Shown in pieces: positions 10,170-19,286 of a stretch of 64,000 bases of DNA. Position 1 is the stretch's first letter. Each line of letters starts with the position of its first letter. The DNA lies in assembly GCA_913056455.1 (NCBI GenBank), contig CAJXMJ010000001.1:372001-436000 (forward strand), in the 5' to 3' direction. A program made the translations under genes and the position numbers. Origin of the DNA: an uncultured Fodinibius sp. (GTDB taxonomy: Bacteria; Bacteroidota; Rhodothermia; Balneolales; Balneolaceae). The notes beneath the pieces are model-generated. The model ran no database searches. It was given only the letters and a program-made list of their open reading frames with translations, and was not told the origin of the DNA.

Positions 10170-11198
10170 ATGGAATTTGGCATATATACTTTTGTTGAGA
10201 ACACACCGCATCCCCAGCTGGATCGCATGCTTACACCTGCCGAGCGATTAGAAAACTTGATGGAAGAAATTGAGTTGGCTGATGAGGCAGGGCTTGATAT
10301 ATTTGGTATCGGAGAACACCACCGCGAAGAATATTTGTCCTCATCACCAACGACCATTTTAGCTGCAGCAGCGGCACGGACCAAGCAGATCAAACTCAGT
10401 AGTGCAGTTACAGTGCTGGGATCCGAAGATCCGGTACGAGCCTACCAGCAGTTTGCAACCATTGATCAGCTTTCCAAAGGAAGATCCGAAATTATGGTGG
10501 GGCGAGGTTCGTTTGTCGAGTCCTTTCCGCTGTTTGGATATAACTTGCAGGACTATGAAGAATTGTTCGAAGAGAAGCTGGATCTACTGCTGAAGCTTCG
10601 CGAAAGCGAAACCATCAGTTGGAGTGGTAAACATCGTGCTGATATTGATAATCGCGGTGTATATCCCCAGCCGTACCAGGATCAAATTCCCGTTTGGAGA
10701 GCAGTTGGAGGGACGCCCAAGTCGGCTTATCAGGCCGGTGCGCTGGGACTTCCAATGGCACTGGGCATTATTGGGGGACAACCGGAACAGTTCAAGCAGC
10801 TGGCAGACATCCACCAAAGGGGAGCTGAGGAGAATGATTACAATCCGCCAAAATTGAGCATCAACTCACATGGCTTTATTGCCGAAGATTCCAAAGAAGC
10901 AGCCGACATCGCGTTTCCTGCGTTCAAGGTAACGATGGATAAAATTGGTAAAGAGCGTGGCTGGCCGCCGATGACGCGTGACAAGTTTGAGGCTTCACGA
11001 ACGCTGCGTGGAGCAAACGCCGTGGGTGATCCACAGGAAATTATTGACAAAGTGCTGTTCCAACACGAAATTTTTGGTCATGATCGCTTTTTGCTGCAGA
11101 TGAGTGTGGGATCTATTCCGCATCAAAGGCTGCTTAAATCGATTGAGCTGTTTGCCACCGAAGTAAAACCGGCGGTGAATAAAGCGCTTGATGAATAA
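10170..11198 (+). CDS. LLM class (luciferase-like) flavin-dependent oxidoreductase
   Basis: Bacterial luciferase-like fold motifs: LDIFGIGEHHREEYLSSSPTTILAAAAARTKQIKLSSAVTVLGSEDPVRAYQQFATIDQLSKGRSEIMVGRGS. Confidence 0.92.
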   Translation: MEFGIYTFVENTPHPQLDRMLTPAERLENLMEEIELADEAGLDIFGIGEHHREEYLSSSPTTILAAAAARTKQIKLSSAVTVLGSEDPVRAYQQFATIDQLSKGRSEIMVGRGSFVESFPLFGYNLQDYEELFEEKLDLLLKLRESETISWSGKHRADIDNRGVYPQPYQDQIPVWRAVGGTPKSAYQAGALGLPMALGIIGGQPEQFKQLADIHQRGAEENDYNPPKLSINSHGFIAEDSKEAADIAFPAFKVTMDKIGKERGWPPMTRDKFEASRTLRGANAVGDPQEIIDKVLFQHEIFGHDRFLLQMSVGSIPHQRLLKSIELFATEVKPAVNKALDE

Positions 11199-11213
11199 TG
11201 TAATGGAGATGCT

Positions 11214-11570
11214 ATGGAAAATGGTAGAAAAACGTTTAAAGCCCCGTGGGATTGGTTGCTTATCTTGATGACGAGCGGAGTCACATTATTATTACTTGGA
11301 CTCGATTATTATACACCGGGGTTTATACCAACTCTGATAACTTGGAGCATAATTTTGGGAGCTCTCGGATTTGGCATAGGCGGACTGTTTGGCTACGTTG
11401 GCTACTTCAGAAATAGCATCTTAAAGGGTTACAAAGCGTATGTGACTCATCGTGATAAAACGGTCGTAATTACAACCGAAGAGGAGCAAGTAGTGATATC
11501 TCCAGACGATCCGGAAGCATTCGTTGCATCGATAGAAGCATCTTTGGGAGATAAACAGGCAGATACATAG
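11214..11570 (+). CDS. Hypothetical protein with two N-terminal TM helices (PH-like, YcxB-type C-terminus suggested)
   Basis: Intact ORF with two hydrophobic segments and a short C-terminal region (VTHRDKTVVITTEEEQVVISPDDPEAFVASIE). Confidence 0.65.
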   Translation: MENGRKTFKAPWDWLLILMTSGVTLLLLGLDYYTPGFIPTLITWSIILGALGFGIGGLFGYVGYFRNSILKGYKAYVTHRDKTVVITTEEEQVVISPDDPEAFVASIEASLGDKQADT

Positions 11571-11687
11571 ATAATCCTCTTGTAGAGAAAGATATCTTAT
11601 TAAGAATTGATCTTATTTAAGTTTCTGTTTCAAAAGTAGTTTCGTATCATTGAGCCTCACAATTCCAACCATTTAAACTATATTTAT

Positions 11688-12122
11688 ATGTACACTGGCT
11701 TTCAACATCTACACTCGGGCATCGCCTATTTGGTGTTGCTGATTTTAGTGGGCGTCATCGGATACGCGCTTGTAAATTTCATCAATAAAAAGCCATTCAC
11801 CGAGAGGGCACGGAAATTTTCCTTGGTAGGGCTTATTGCTTCCCACATTCAGCTCTTAATTGGATTGGTGCTGTACGTGATTTCACCAGTTGGTATTTCA
11901 AACTTCTCCGGTGAAGCCATGGGGGATGCCATGGCGCGACTGTACATGCTCGAGCATCCGCTGACCATGATTATTGGCATTGTACTTATTACCGTTGGTT
12001 ACTCCAAGGCCAAAAGCGGAGAAGACGATGCTGCCAGATACAAAAAGATTCTCATTTTTTACGGACTCGGGTTATTTCTAATATTGCTTCGCATTCCTTG
12101 GTCAGCATGGCCGGGTATGTAA
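11688..12122 (+). CDS. Small four-TM membrane protein, cytochrome-b-like
   Basis: Intact ORF; MYTGFQHLHSGIAYLVLL... with several TM segments and conserved-looking His residues (HLH, SHIQ, EHP). Confidence 0.65.
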   Translation: MYTGFQHLHSGIAYLVLLILVGVIGYALVNFINKKPFTERARKFSLVGLIASHIQLLIGLVLYVISPVGISNFSGEAMGDAMARLYMLEHPLTMIIGIVLITVGYSKAKSGEDDAARYKKILIFYGLGLFLILLRIPWSAWPGM

Positions 12123-12179
12123 TATCAGTTGTATTGTGATTTAAACTGAAAACCTCTTTCCTATCCAAAAATTGGAAGC

Positions 12180-12968
12180 ATGAGTATTATTGAAGTTATC
12201 ATCCTCAGTATCATTGAGGGGATTACCGAGTTTTTGCCGATCTCTTCAACGGGACACATGATTTTGGCCTCCCATCTTATGGGGATGGAGAATACCGAGT
12301 TCCTTAAAACATTTGAGATATCTATCCAGCTTTCGGCGGTATTGGCCATTGTAGTGATGTATCGTGATAAGCTATTTGCCGGCTTGCAGCTTTATTACAA
12401 GTTGTTTTGGGCTTTTATTCCTGTTTCGGTAGTGGGATTGCTTTTTTATGATGCCATTAAAGCGGTGCTGTTTAACACGATTGTGGTAAGCGTGATGCTT
12501 ATTTTAGGAGGAATCGTGTTGATCTTGCTTGATAAGTGGACCCGAAATCGAGAAACTCAATATGTCGAACTTGAAGATATCTCTACCAAGAGTGCTTTGA
12601 TGATTGGGGTTGCTCAATGTTTTGCACTTATCCCAGGTACATCTCGAGCGGCTGCTACCATTATTGGAGGAGCAGCAATTGGTTATAATGAGCGCCAGGC
12701 TACGGAGTTTTCCTTTCTTTTGGCGATACCCACGATGGCCGCAGCAACGGGATATGATCTGTTTCAAACAGCGTCGGGTATTTCAACAGAGCAGTTCTTG
12801 CTTTTGGGCTTGGGAAGTATTTTTGCCTTTATCTTTGCTTGGATTGCAGTAAAAGGTTTTCTGAAAATTGTAGATTCATATGGATTTCGCCACTTTGGCT
12901 ATTACCGTATCGGTCTGGCCATTATATTTTTAATACTGGCCTTTTGTTTTAACATAACCTTGTACTAA
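12180..12968 (+). CDS. uppP: Undecaprenyl-diphosphatase (BacA/UppP family)
   Basis: IIEGITEFLPISSTGHMIL signature and PGTSRAAATIIGGAAIGYNERQATEFSFLLAIPTM. Confidence 0.96.
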   Translation: MSIIEVIILSIIEGITEFLPISSTGHMILASHLMGMENTEFLKTFEISIQLSAVLAIVVMYRDKLFAGLQLYYKLFWAFIPVSVVGLLFYDAIKAVLFNTIVVSVMLILGGIVLILLDKWTRNRETQYVELEDISTKSALMIGVAQCFALIPGTSRAAATIIGGAAIGYNERQATEFSFLLAIPTMAAATGYDLFQTASGISTEQFLLLGLGSIFAFIFAWIAVKGFLKIVDSYGFRHFGYYRIGLAIIFLILAFCFNITLY

Positions 12969-12975
12969 ATAATAA

Positions 12976-13008
12976 AACCCTGAAAGAGGGAGCTCCTCTA
13001 TCAGGGTT
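12976..13008. terminator. Hairpin between convergent uppP and acyl-CoA dehydrogenase genes
   Basis: ACCCTGA..AGAGG-GAGCT-CCTCT..TCAGGGT near-continuous stem in a convergent intergenic gap. Confidence 0.75.
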
Positions 13009-13033
13009 CAATATTTATAATGTAACAGTGTTT

Positions 13034-14254
13034 TTAGTTCTCAGGCATATCATTTCCACGGGGAACAAAGGCCTGAATATCGGTGATCTCACGTCCCAAT
13101 ATTAATCCGTGGATATCGTAGGTACCTTCGTAGGTATTAACCGATTCGAGATTCATTACGTGGTGAATGACGCGATATTCCCCAGTAATACCGTTGGCAC
13201 CGTGCATATCTCGTGCAATGCGTGCAATCTCTAAAGCCGTGCCACAATTATTTCTTTTGGCTAATGATACCATCGAATGATGAGACCGTCCTTCATCTTT
13301 CAATTTTCCTAATCGCCATGCCAGCAGTTGCATCTGGGTAATATCGGTAAGCATGTTGGCCAGCTTGGTTTGGGGAAGCTGGTTAGCAGCTATAGGGTAT
13401 CCAAATTGCTTACGTTCACCTACATATTCTCGTGCCTTTTGATAACAGAATTCGGCAGCTCCTACTGTCCCCCAGGCAATACCATAACGAGCAGAGTTTA
13501 AACAGGTAAAAGGGCCTTTTAGTCCGGTGATATCCGGAAAAACATTTTCATCCGGTACAAATACATCCTCAAAAACCATTTCTCCTGTTTCGGAAGCGCG
13601 AAGTGACATTTTATGCTTCGTGGTCGGCGCGCTGTAACCGTCCATATCTTTGGTTACTAAAAAGCCGCGTATTTCTCCTTCGTCATCTTTATTTTCTTTG
13701 GCCTTAGCCCATACTACTCCTACATCAGCAATAGGAGAGTTGGTAATCCACATTTTGGCCCCGTTGAGAATCCATCCGCCATCGGTTTTGACTGCGGTTG
13801 TTGACATTGATCCGGGGTCCGAACCGTGATCGGGTTCAGTTAAACCGAAACATCCAATAAGTTCGCCAGTAGCCAGTTTTGGCAAAAATCGTTCTTTTTG
13901 CTCATCCGTACCAAACTCAAAAATAGGAAGCATTACCAGTGACGATTGAACCGACATAAATGATCGATAGCCTGAGTCCACGCGTTCCACTTCGCGAGCG
14001 ACAAGTCCGTAGGCTGTTTGACTAGCATCAACTCCACCGTATTCAGGGGGGAGATATGATCCCAATAACCCCAAATAACCCATTTCGGTAGCGATGTCTT
14101 TATCAAAGTATTCTTCTTGGTTTCCTTTCAAAGCACGTGGTTCAAGCTTGCTCTGGGCATAATCGCGGGCGGTCTCCATAATCATGCGATCATCTTCGGA
14201 GAGCTCAGATTCAAACTGAAAGGGGTCGTCGATGTTAAAGCTATTACTGGACAT
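13034..14254 (-). CDS. Acyl-CoA dehydrogenase (glutaryl-CoA dehydrogenase-like)
   Basis: CFGLTEPDHGSDPGSM, MWITNSPIADVGVVWAK, ARDMHGANGITGEYRVIHHVMNLESVNTYEGTYDIHGLILGREITD. Confidence 0.92.
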   Translation of the reverse strand: MSSNSFNIDDPFQFESELSEDDRMIMETARDYAQSKLEPRALKGNQEEYFDKDIATEMGYLGLLGSYLPPEYGGVDASQTAYGLVAREVERVDSGYRSFMSVQSSLVMLPIFEFGTDEQKERFLPKLATGELIGCFGLTEPDHGSDPGSMSTTAVKTDGGWILNGAKMWITNSPIADVGVVWAKAKENKDDEGEIRGFLVTKDMDGYSAPTTKHKMSLRASETGEMVFEDVFVPDENVFPDITGLKGPFTCLNSARYGIAWGTVGAAEFCYQKAREYVGERKQFGYPIAANQLPQTKLANMLTDITQMQLLAWRLGKLKDEGRSHHSMVSLAKRNNCGTALEIARIARDMHGANGITGEYRVIHHVMNLESVNTYEGTYDIHGLILGREITDIQAFVPRGNDMPEN

Positions 14255-14302
14255 GAGATAGTAGGTTTCTGTGAGACTTTTCTTTTATCGAAGGTAAGTG
14301 AT

Positions 14303-14386
14303 ATGGTTGAAAGTTGCAGGTTAGAGGTTAAAATTTCAGGTAGTTTCAATGAACAATGAACTATTAACCTTCTAACTTTCAACCAT
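14303..14386. repeat. Large imperfect inverted repeat between two acyl-CoA dehydrogenase genes
   Basis: ATGGTTGAAAGTT (14303-14315) / AACTTTCAACCAT (14374-14386), perfect 13-bp arms, plus inner GGTTAA/TTAACC. Confidence 0.6.
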
Positions 14387-14389
14387 GGT

Positions 14390-15574
14390 TTATTGCCAAA
14401 ATTCTTTTTTGAGCTCACGGCCGATAATCATGCGTTGAACCTCCGAAGTCCCTTCGCCGATCGTCATTAACTTGGCATCGCGCATAAATCTTTCTACATG
14501 ATATTCTTTGATATATCCGTAGCCGCCGTGAATTTGTACGGCCTCATCAGCAGCGCGAACGGCCAGCTCGGAGGCAAAAAGTTTTGCCATAGAAACCTCT
14601 TTTGTAAATGGCTTGCCCTGATCTTTCAGCCAGGCCGCGCGGTGGACCAGCATACGGGCGGCATCAACCTCTGTAGCCATATTGGCTATTTTCGTTTCTA
14701 TTGCCTGGAAGTCACCAATTGGAGATCCAAATTGCTTGCGTTCGCCGGAATATTTAAGAGATTCTTCAAGGGCACCGCGGGCAATACCGACTGAAAGGGC
14801 ACCAATACCGATACGTCCGCCATCAAGCACTTTCATGGTATCAACAAAGCCGCGACCGAGTTCTCCCAAAAGATTCTCTTCGGGCACTTCTACATCCTCA
14901 AAAATAACTTCAGTCGTGTCGCTGGAATTCATCCCAAGCTTTTCCATTTTACCGCCAGATTCAACACCATCCCAGCTCCCCTCAACAATGAAAGCGCTGA
15001 TGCCTTTGGTTCCCTTATCAGGATCCGTTTTAGCTAAAACGACATAAATATCACCTACTGAGCCCTGCGTGATAAAAATCTTCGTACCGTTGAGAATATA
15101 TTTATCACCTTTTTTGATAGCAGTTGTCTTCATCCCTGAGGCATCACTTCCCGATCCGGGTTCTGTAAGGCACCATGCTCCCAGCTTTGCACCTTTGGCA
15201 AGAGGCGTCAGGTATTCTTCTTTTTGGGAATCGTTCGCCGCCAGGGCTATATGTCCCGACGCCAAAGAAGTATGCGACGCTACAGTTAAGGCAAGTGATG
15301 CATCCCAACGGGCAATTTCTTCAATGGCCAGGCAAAAACTGACATGTCCTACACCGCCTCCACCATACTTTTCGGGATGAACCATCCCCATAAAACCTTG
15401 ATTTGCTAATTTTTTGACGAGTTCCTGTGGGAATTTCTTACTGGCGTCACGCTCCTTCACGCCCGGCTTAACATGACGTTCAACGAAATCTCTGATACTA
15501 TCTCGGATGAGTTGCTGTTCTTCGGAAAGTTCAAAACTAAGCCCAGTAGCTTTTTGTAATACGTCGGTACTCAT
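14390..15574 (-). CDS. Acyl-CoA dehydrogenase
   Basis: LGAWCLTEPGSGSDASGMKTTA, FITQGSVGDIYVVLAKT, AVQIHGGYGYIKEYHVERFMRDAKLMTIGEGTSEVQRMIIGREL. Confidence 0.95.
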   Translation of the reverse strand: MSTDVLQKATGLSFELSEEQQLIRDSIRDFVERHVKPGVKERDASKKFPQELVKKLANQGFMGMVHPEKYGGGGVGHVSFCLAIEEIARWDASLALTVASHTSLASGHIALAANDSQKEEYLTPLAKGAKLGAWCLTEPGSGSDASGMKTTAIKKGDKYILNGTKIFITQGSVGDIYVVLAKTDPDKGTKGISAFIVEGSWDGVESGGKMEKLGMNSSDTTEVIFEDVEVPEENLLGELGRGFVDTMKVLDGGRIGIGALSVGIARGALEESLKYSGERKQFGSPIGDFQAIETKIANMATEVDAARMLVHRAAWLKDQGKPFTKEVSMAKLFASELAVRAADEAVQIHGGYGYIKEYHVERFMRDAKLMTIGEGTSEVQRMIIGRELKKEFWQ

Positions 15575-15875
15575 AAAATGGAATTAAAATAGATTGGAAT
15601 TTTTCTATCTATTAAAATAGAAAAAATTTGGCAAATCGTTTTGGGAAAGAAACACCAACTTAGTGTATATAAGCTATAATTGAGTAAAATTTTGTAATTA
15701 AGCAGTCAAAACTTATTTGGGGCAAGTTTTCTAAATGACTACTTCCTCAGTACCGATAAAAATTTAACTACATTTGGAACAAAAATAGAAAGTACTGATA
15801 TGTATAAATGAGATATTCATCTCATCAAAATGGATTGAACTTATAATATTAATAGAATAAAAAAGAGGAGACAAT

Positions 15876-16223
15876 ATGTATCTTTTTAATAAAAAAGCGT
15901 TCTTTTCAGCAATTATTATGATCATTGGAATTGCAATGTTTTCTAATCCGGTTATGGCACAGGAGAAGGGAAACGTTAAGTTTTCTGGACAGGTAGTTGA
16001 TGCCTCCAGCCAAGAAGCAATATCTGGATCTCAGGTAATGCTACAGGGGGTAGATAAGGAAACTACTACCGGGGAAGATGGATCCTTTACTTTTGAAAAA
16101 GTTAGCGCCGGGACTTATACTCTTGCAGTTTCAGCTGAAGGATATAAGGACTGGGAGCAAAAAGTAGAAGTGAAGAAAGGCGGAGATGCAATAACGGTTA
16201 AGTTAAAGCCCAAAAAATCTTAG
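15876..16223 (+). CDS. Secreted carboxypeptidase-regulatory-like (CarboxypepD_reg) domain protein
   Basis: Signal peptide ending VMAQ; VKFSGQVVDASSQEAISGSQVMLQGVDKETTTGEDGSFTFEKVSAGTYTLAVSAEGYKDWEQKV. Confidence 0.85.
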   Translation: MYLFNKKAFFSAIIMIIGIAMFSNPVMAQEKGNVKFSGQVVDASSQEAISGSQVMLQGVDKETTTGEDGSFTFEKVSAGTYTLAVSAEGYKDWEQKVEVKKGGDAITVKLKPKKS

Positions 16224-16243
16224 TATAATATTGATCTCAATGC

Positions 16244-16275
16244 AAAAGGCCATTCCTAAACGGAATGGCCTTTTT
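16244..16275 (+). terminator. Rho-independent terminator
   Basis: AAAAGGCCATTCC-TAAAC-GGAATGGCCTTTTT perfect stem plus U-tract, just after the 15876-16223 gene. Confidence 0.9.
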
Positions 16276-16365
16276 ATTAGTAAAATTTATCTTGGTGCAG
16301 GAGCTTTTAATGGGATTGTCTTTTGTTATTAAATCTCATCACATGATATTCGTGAGGGTGAAACA

Positions 16366-16668
16366 CTATCCGAAATTCCAAGTTACACCGCGGCCGATTT
16401 CGGGATCGGGATAGTTCCAGTCTACTGCTCCCTGATCACAGGCATACATACATGTGCCGCACTCAATACAATCTTCGACCTGAAAATGCACTTGGCCATC
16501 CTCATCCATAGTATAGCAATTGGCGGGACAAACGTAGGTGGTGCACTTATGAGGACATACAGAATTACAAATATCTGTATCCACCTCGATATGAGGTTTG
16601 ATGTCTGATTTTGCTTGGTTGCGATAGCTAACAAGTCCCAGTCGCTCGGTAAGATCAAGTAATTTCAT
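16366..16668 (-). CDS. fixX: Ferredoxin-like protein, FixX family
   Basis: CNSVCPHKCTTYVCPANCYTMDE...CIECGTCMYACDQGAVDWNYPDPEIGRGVTWNFG, typical FixX / ETF-QO 4Fe-4S domain. Confidence 0.9.
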   Translation of the reverse strand: MKLLDLTERLGLVSYRNQAKSDIKPHIEVDTDICNSVCPHKCTTYVCPANCYTMDEDGQVHFQVEDCIECGTCMYACDQGAVDWNYPDPEIGRGVTWNFG

Positions 16669-16752
16669 AAGACAAAAAATAAAGACTTAACATTTTAAAC
16701 ACCGTGCCATTTTGAATTCGTTTCAGAATTTATAAAATAGTTAGATTCAGAC

Positions 16753-16769
16753 CCTGAAATAAATTCAGG
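16753..16769. repeat. Short palindromic intergenic repeat CCTGAA-ATAAA-TTCAGG(ATGACA)
   Basis: Perfect 6-bp arms followed by GATGACA between fixX and fixC. Confidence 0.45.
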
Positions 16770-16795
16770 ATGACACATTAGTATTTTTCAAATCG

Positions 16796-18121
16796 CTAAA
16801 GCGATTTTGCTCCTTTGAATCCGATTTTCATGAGCTCCCAGTACGAAGAGTGTTCCTTAATGGATTCACTCATTAACTCGCGGGACTTTTTCGTCGGCTC
16901 GTTATCGATGGTAAAGAACTTACGTCCGAAATCGCAAATTAGATTAGGAACATCCTGATACATCGTAGGATTGTGTAGCATATGGACGGCATCCTGGAAA
17001 CTATTGATATCCTTCATTACATAACTTTCTTGAAGTGCCTGCTTGTATTCCTTGAGTGTATTACTGGTAAAATCATCGCGTTCCTTGGCTTTGACGATCG
17101 TTTCTGCTCCCAAAATCCCAGATCGCATTGCGTAATCCATTCCCTGGATAGCTTTCCCGGCATTCATCAACAAGTTGGCTGCTTCACCACACAGTAGTAC
17201 GCCATCCTTGTATACTTCTTTGGGCATTGCTCGTTTATCTCCGGACGAAACAACATGAGCCGAATATTCAACGACTTCTCCGCCTTGAATAGTGTCTTGA
17301 ATAACGGGGTGGGCTTTAAAGGTGTTCAATAAGTCATGTGGACTTTTTTCTTTCTCACGCATGTCTTTGATTCCCGCTACCAGGCCAAGCGAAATGGTAT
17401 CGCGATTCGTATAGAGAAAACCTCCGCCCTCAACGCCATCAGTAGCAAAGCCCACAAATTCATTCGACATACCACTGAGTCCATTCAGCTGAAAACGATC
17501 TTCCAGCACTTTTTGGTCGTAGCGGATGACTTCTTTGATGCCTGTAAGCATATGATCTGCAGGTACGTAATCATCCTGTAGTCCAACCTGACGCGTAAGC
17601 AGATTATTGACCCCTTCCGAGATTATGACACTATCGGCATGAAACTCCTCCTCTCCGGTGCGGATACCTACCGCCTTATCATTCTCCATCAAGATTTCAT
17701 CCACCTTGATATTAGTGGCGATAAATGATTCCATGGCATAATCGCTGTTATCGATCTCTTCCTGGACTTTTCCGGCCAGCCAGCGGTCAAATTTTGAGCG
17801 TAATACTACTACCCCTGAGTAAGGGGTTTCGTTGAAGTGGGATGATTTGAAATCGATAGAAAAGGTTGACTGATCGTCCATAAAGGTGAGACGACGATGG
17901 TTGATGAAACGCTCCCATCCGCCGTCTTCCTCCTCCCAGTAATTGGGGACGAGTTTGGCGAGATCACTGCCCCAGAGCACACCGCCGGAGACATTTTTGG
18001 ATCCCGCAAATTCACCTTTTTCGATAAGTAGAAACTTCATGTTATTGCGTGCCAGAATCATGGCTGCTGCCAGGCCGGCAATACCCGCACCTACAATAAT
18101 ACAGTCAAACTTTTCATCCAT
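16796..18121 (-). CDS. fixC: FAD-dependent oxidoreductase, FixC / ETF:quinone oxidoreductase family
   Basis: FDCIIVGAGIAGLAAAMILARNNMKFLLIEKGEFAGSKNVSGGVLWG; GVLLCGEAANLLMNAGKAIQGMDYAMRSGILGAETI. Confidence 0.92.
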   Translation of the reverse strand: MDEKFDCIIVGAGIAGLAAAMILARNNMKFLLIEKGEFAGSKNVSGGVLWGSDLAKLVPNYWEEEDGGWERFINHRRLTFMDDQSTFSIDFKSSHFNETPYSGVVVLRSKFDRWLAGKVQEEIDNSDYAMESFIATNIKVDEILMENDKAVGIRTGEEEFHADSVIISEGVNNLLTRQVGLQDDYVPADHMLTGIKEVIRYDQKVLEDRFQLNGLSGMSNEFVGFATDGVEGGGFLYTNRDTISLGLVAGIKDMREKEKSPHDLLNTFKAHPVIQDTIQGGEVVEYSAHVVSSGDKRAMPKEVYKDGVLLCGEAANLLMNAGKAIQGMDYAMRSGILGAETIVKAKERDDFTSNTLKEYKQALQESYVMKDINSFQDAVHMLHNPTMYQDVPNLICDFGRKFFTIDNEPTKKSRELMSESIKEHSSYWELMKIGFKGAKSL

Positions 18122-18152
18122 AGTTTAATAATTGTTGAATGTTAAATGTTTC

Positions 18153-18198
18153 AGGTTGAAGGCTCTAAACAAGCTGTTGTACATTCGACTTTCAACCT
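18153..18198. repeat. Imperfect inverted repeat AGGTTGAA...TTCAACCT upstream of fixC
   Basis: 8-bp perfect arms at 18153-18160 and 18191-18198; second arm context (ACTTTCAACC) resembles the element at 14376-14385. Confidence 0.4.
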
Positions 18199-18206
18199 TC
18201 GAGAAA

Positions 18207-19181
18207 TTAGCTTTTTATCTTTTTCAGCTCTTCAATAAAAGGAGGTAACACTTTGTAAAGGTCGCCTACGATTCCGTAATCTGCAATATCGAAAATAGGG
18301 GCATCGGGATCTTTATTGATTGCTACAATCACCTTACTGTTGGTCATACCCGCTACGTGCTGTATAGCTCCCGAAATTCCTACAGCAATATAGAGTTGTG
18401 GCGAAACCACTTTTCCCGTTTGGCCAATTTGCAGGCTTGGATCCATAATTCCAGCTTCGGTAAGAGCGCGAGAAGCACCAAGAGCTGCATTCAAGACGGA
18501 GGCTAATTCTTCAATCAACTCTTGTCCCTCATCGTCTTTGGCACCGCGCCCTGCCGCAACAATTGTTTCAGCTTCAGTAAGATCGATTTTATCTCCGGAA
18601 GCACCAATAATTTCTCGAAGGGTAGCTTTGAGCTCATCCTCATTAAAAGAAAAGTCAATATCTACCACTTCGGCGTCGGTTGGGGATTCATTTAAGTCGT
18701 AGGACCCTGACCGGACGGAAACCAGGATATTATCACCGCTGGCTTTATTATCGGAAAGGATTTTGGCAGCCATTACCGGTCGGGTTGCTTCGATTCCGTC
18801 ATCAGTCAGTTCGAATTCAGAGACATCGGAAAGTACGGCTGCATCTTGATTAGCTGCCAGAGCACCCAGAATATCTTTAGTGCTTTCTGTTGATCCAAAA
18901 CCGAAAACAAACGGATCAGCTTCATCCATCACCTTGGAAAGAGCCTTAAGTAATGGGGTGTTTTGGTGGTTTTTAAAAATAGGGTTCTCAATCGTGTATA
19001 TTTTGGAGGCGCCGTACTTTTGGACTTCCTCAACATGATCAGAAGCGTTGGCATCGATAATAACGGCTTCGGATGTGTGTCCGTTAGCCTCCGCCAGTTG
19101 AGTCATTCGTGATAAAACTTCCAGCGAAGCTCTTTTAATTTTTCCGTCACTTACTGCAATGTGGGTTAGTAGAGTGCTCAT
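18207..19181 (-). CDS. etfA: Electron transfer flavoprotein subunit alpha
   Basis: ETF-alpha C-terminal FAD motif: VAAGRGAKDDEGQELIEELASVLNAALGASRALTEAGIMDPSLQIGQTGKVVSPQLYIAVGISGAIQHVAGMTNSKVIVAINKDPDAPIFDIADYGIVGD. Confidence 0.97.
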   Translation of the reverse strand: MSTLLTHIAVSDGKIKRASLEVLSRMTQLAEANGHTSEAVIIDANASDHVEEVQKYGASKIYTIENPIFKNHQNTPLLKALSKVMDEADPFVFGFGSTESTKDILGALAANQDAAVLSDVSEFELTDDGIEATRPVMAAKILSDNKASGDNILVSVRSGSYDLNESPTDAEVVDIDFSFNEDELKATLREIIGASGDKIDLTEAETIVAAGRGAKDDEGQELIEELASVLNAALGASRALTEAGIMDPSLQIGQTGKVVSPQLYIAVGISGAIQHVAGMTNSKVIVAINKDPDAPIFDIADYGIVGDLYKVLPPFIEELKKIKS

Positions 19182-19224
19182 TTCGTTGAGTAATTATTTT
19201 AGAGATTATCAATTCCTGTAATTG

Positions 19225-19273
19225 AACTATCAGCACTCGGTTTTCAGTATTATGATGTATTGAGCTGATAGTT
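19225..19273. repeat. Inverted repeat AACTATCAGC/GCTGATAGTT between etfA and etfB
   Basis: Perfect 10-bp arms at 19225-19234 and 19264-19273, 29-nt loop. Confidence 0.5.
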
Positions 19274-19286
19274 AAAGTCTGAAGGC

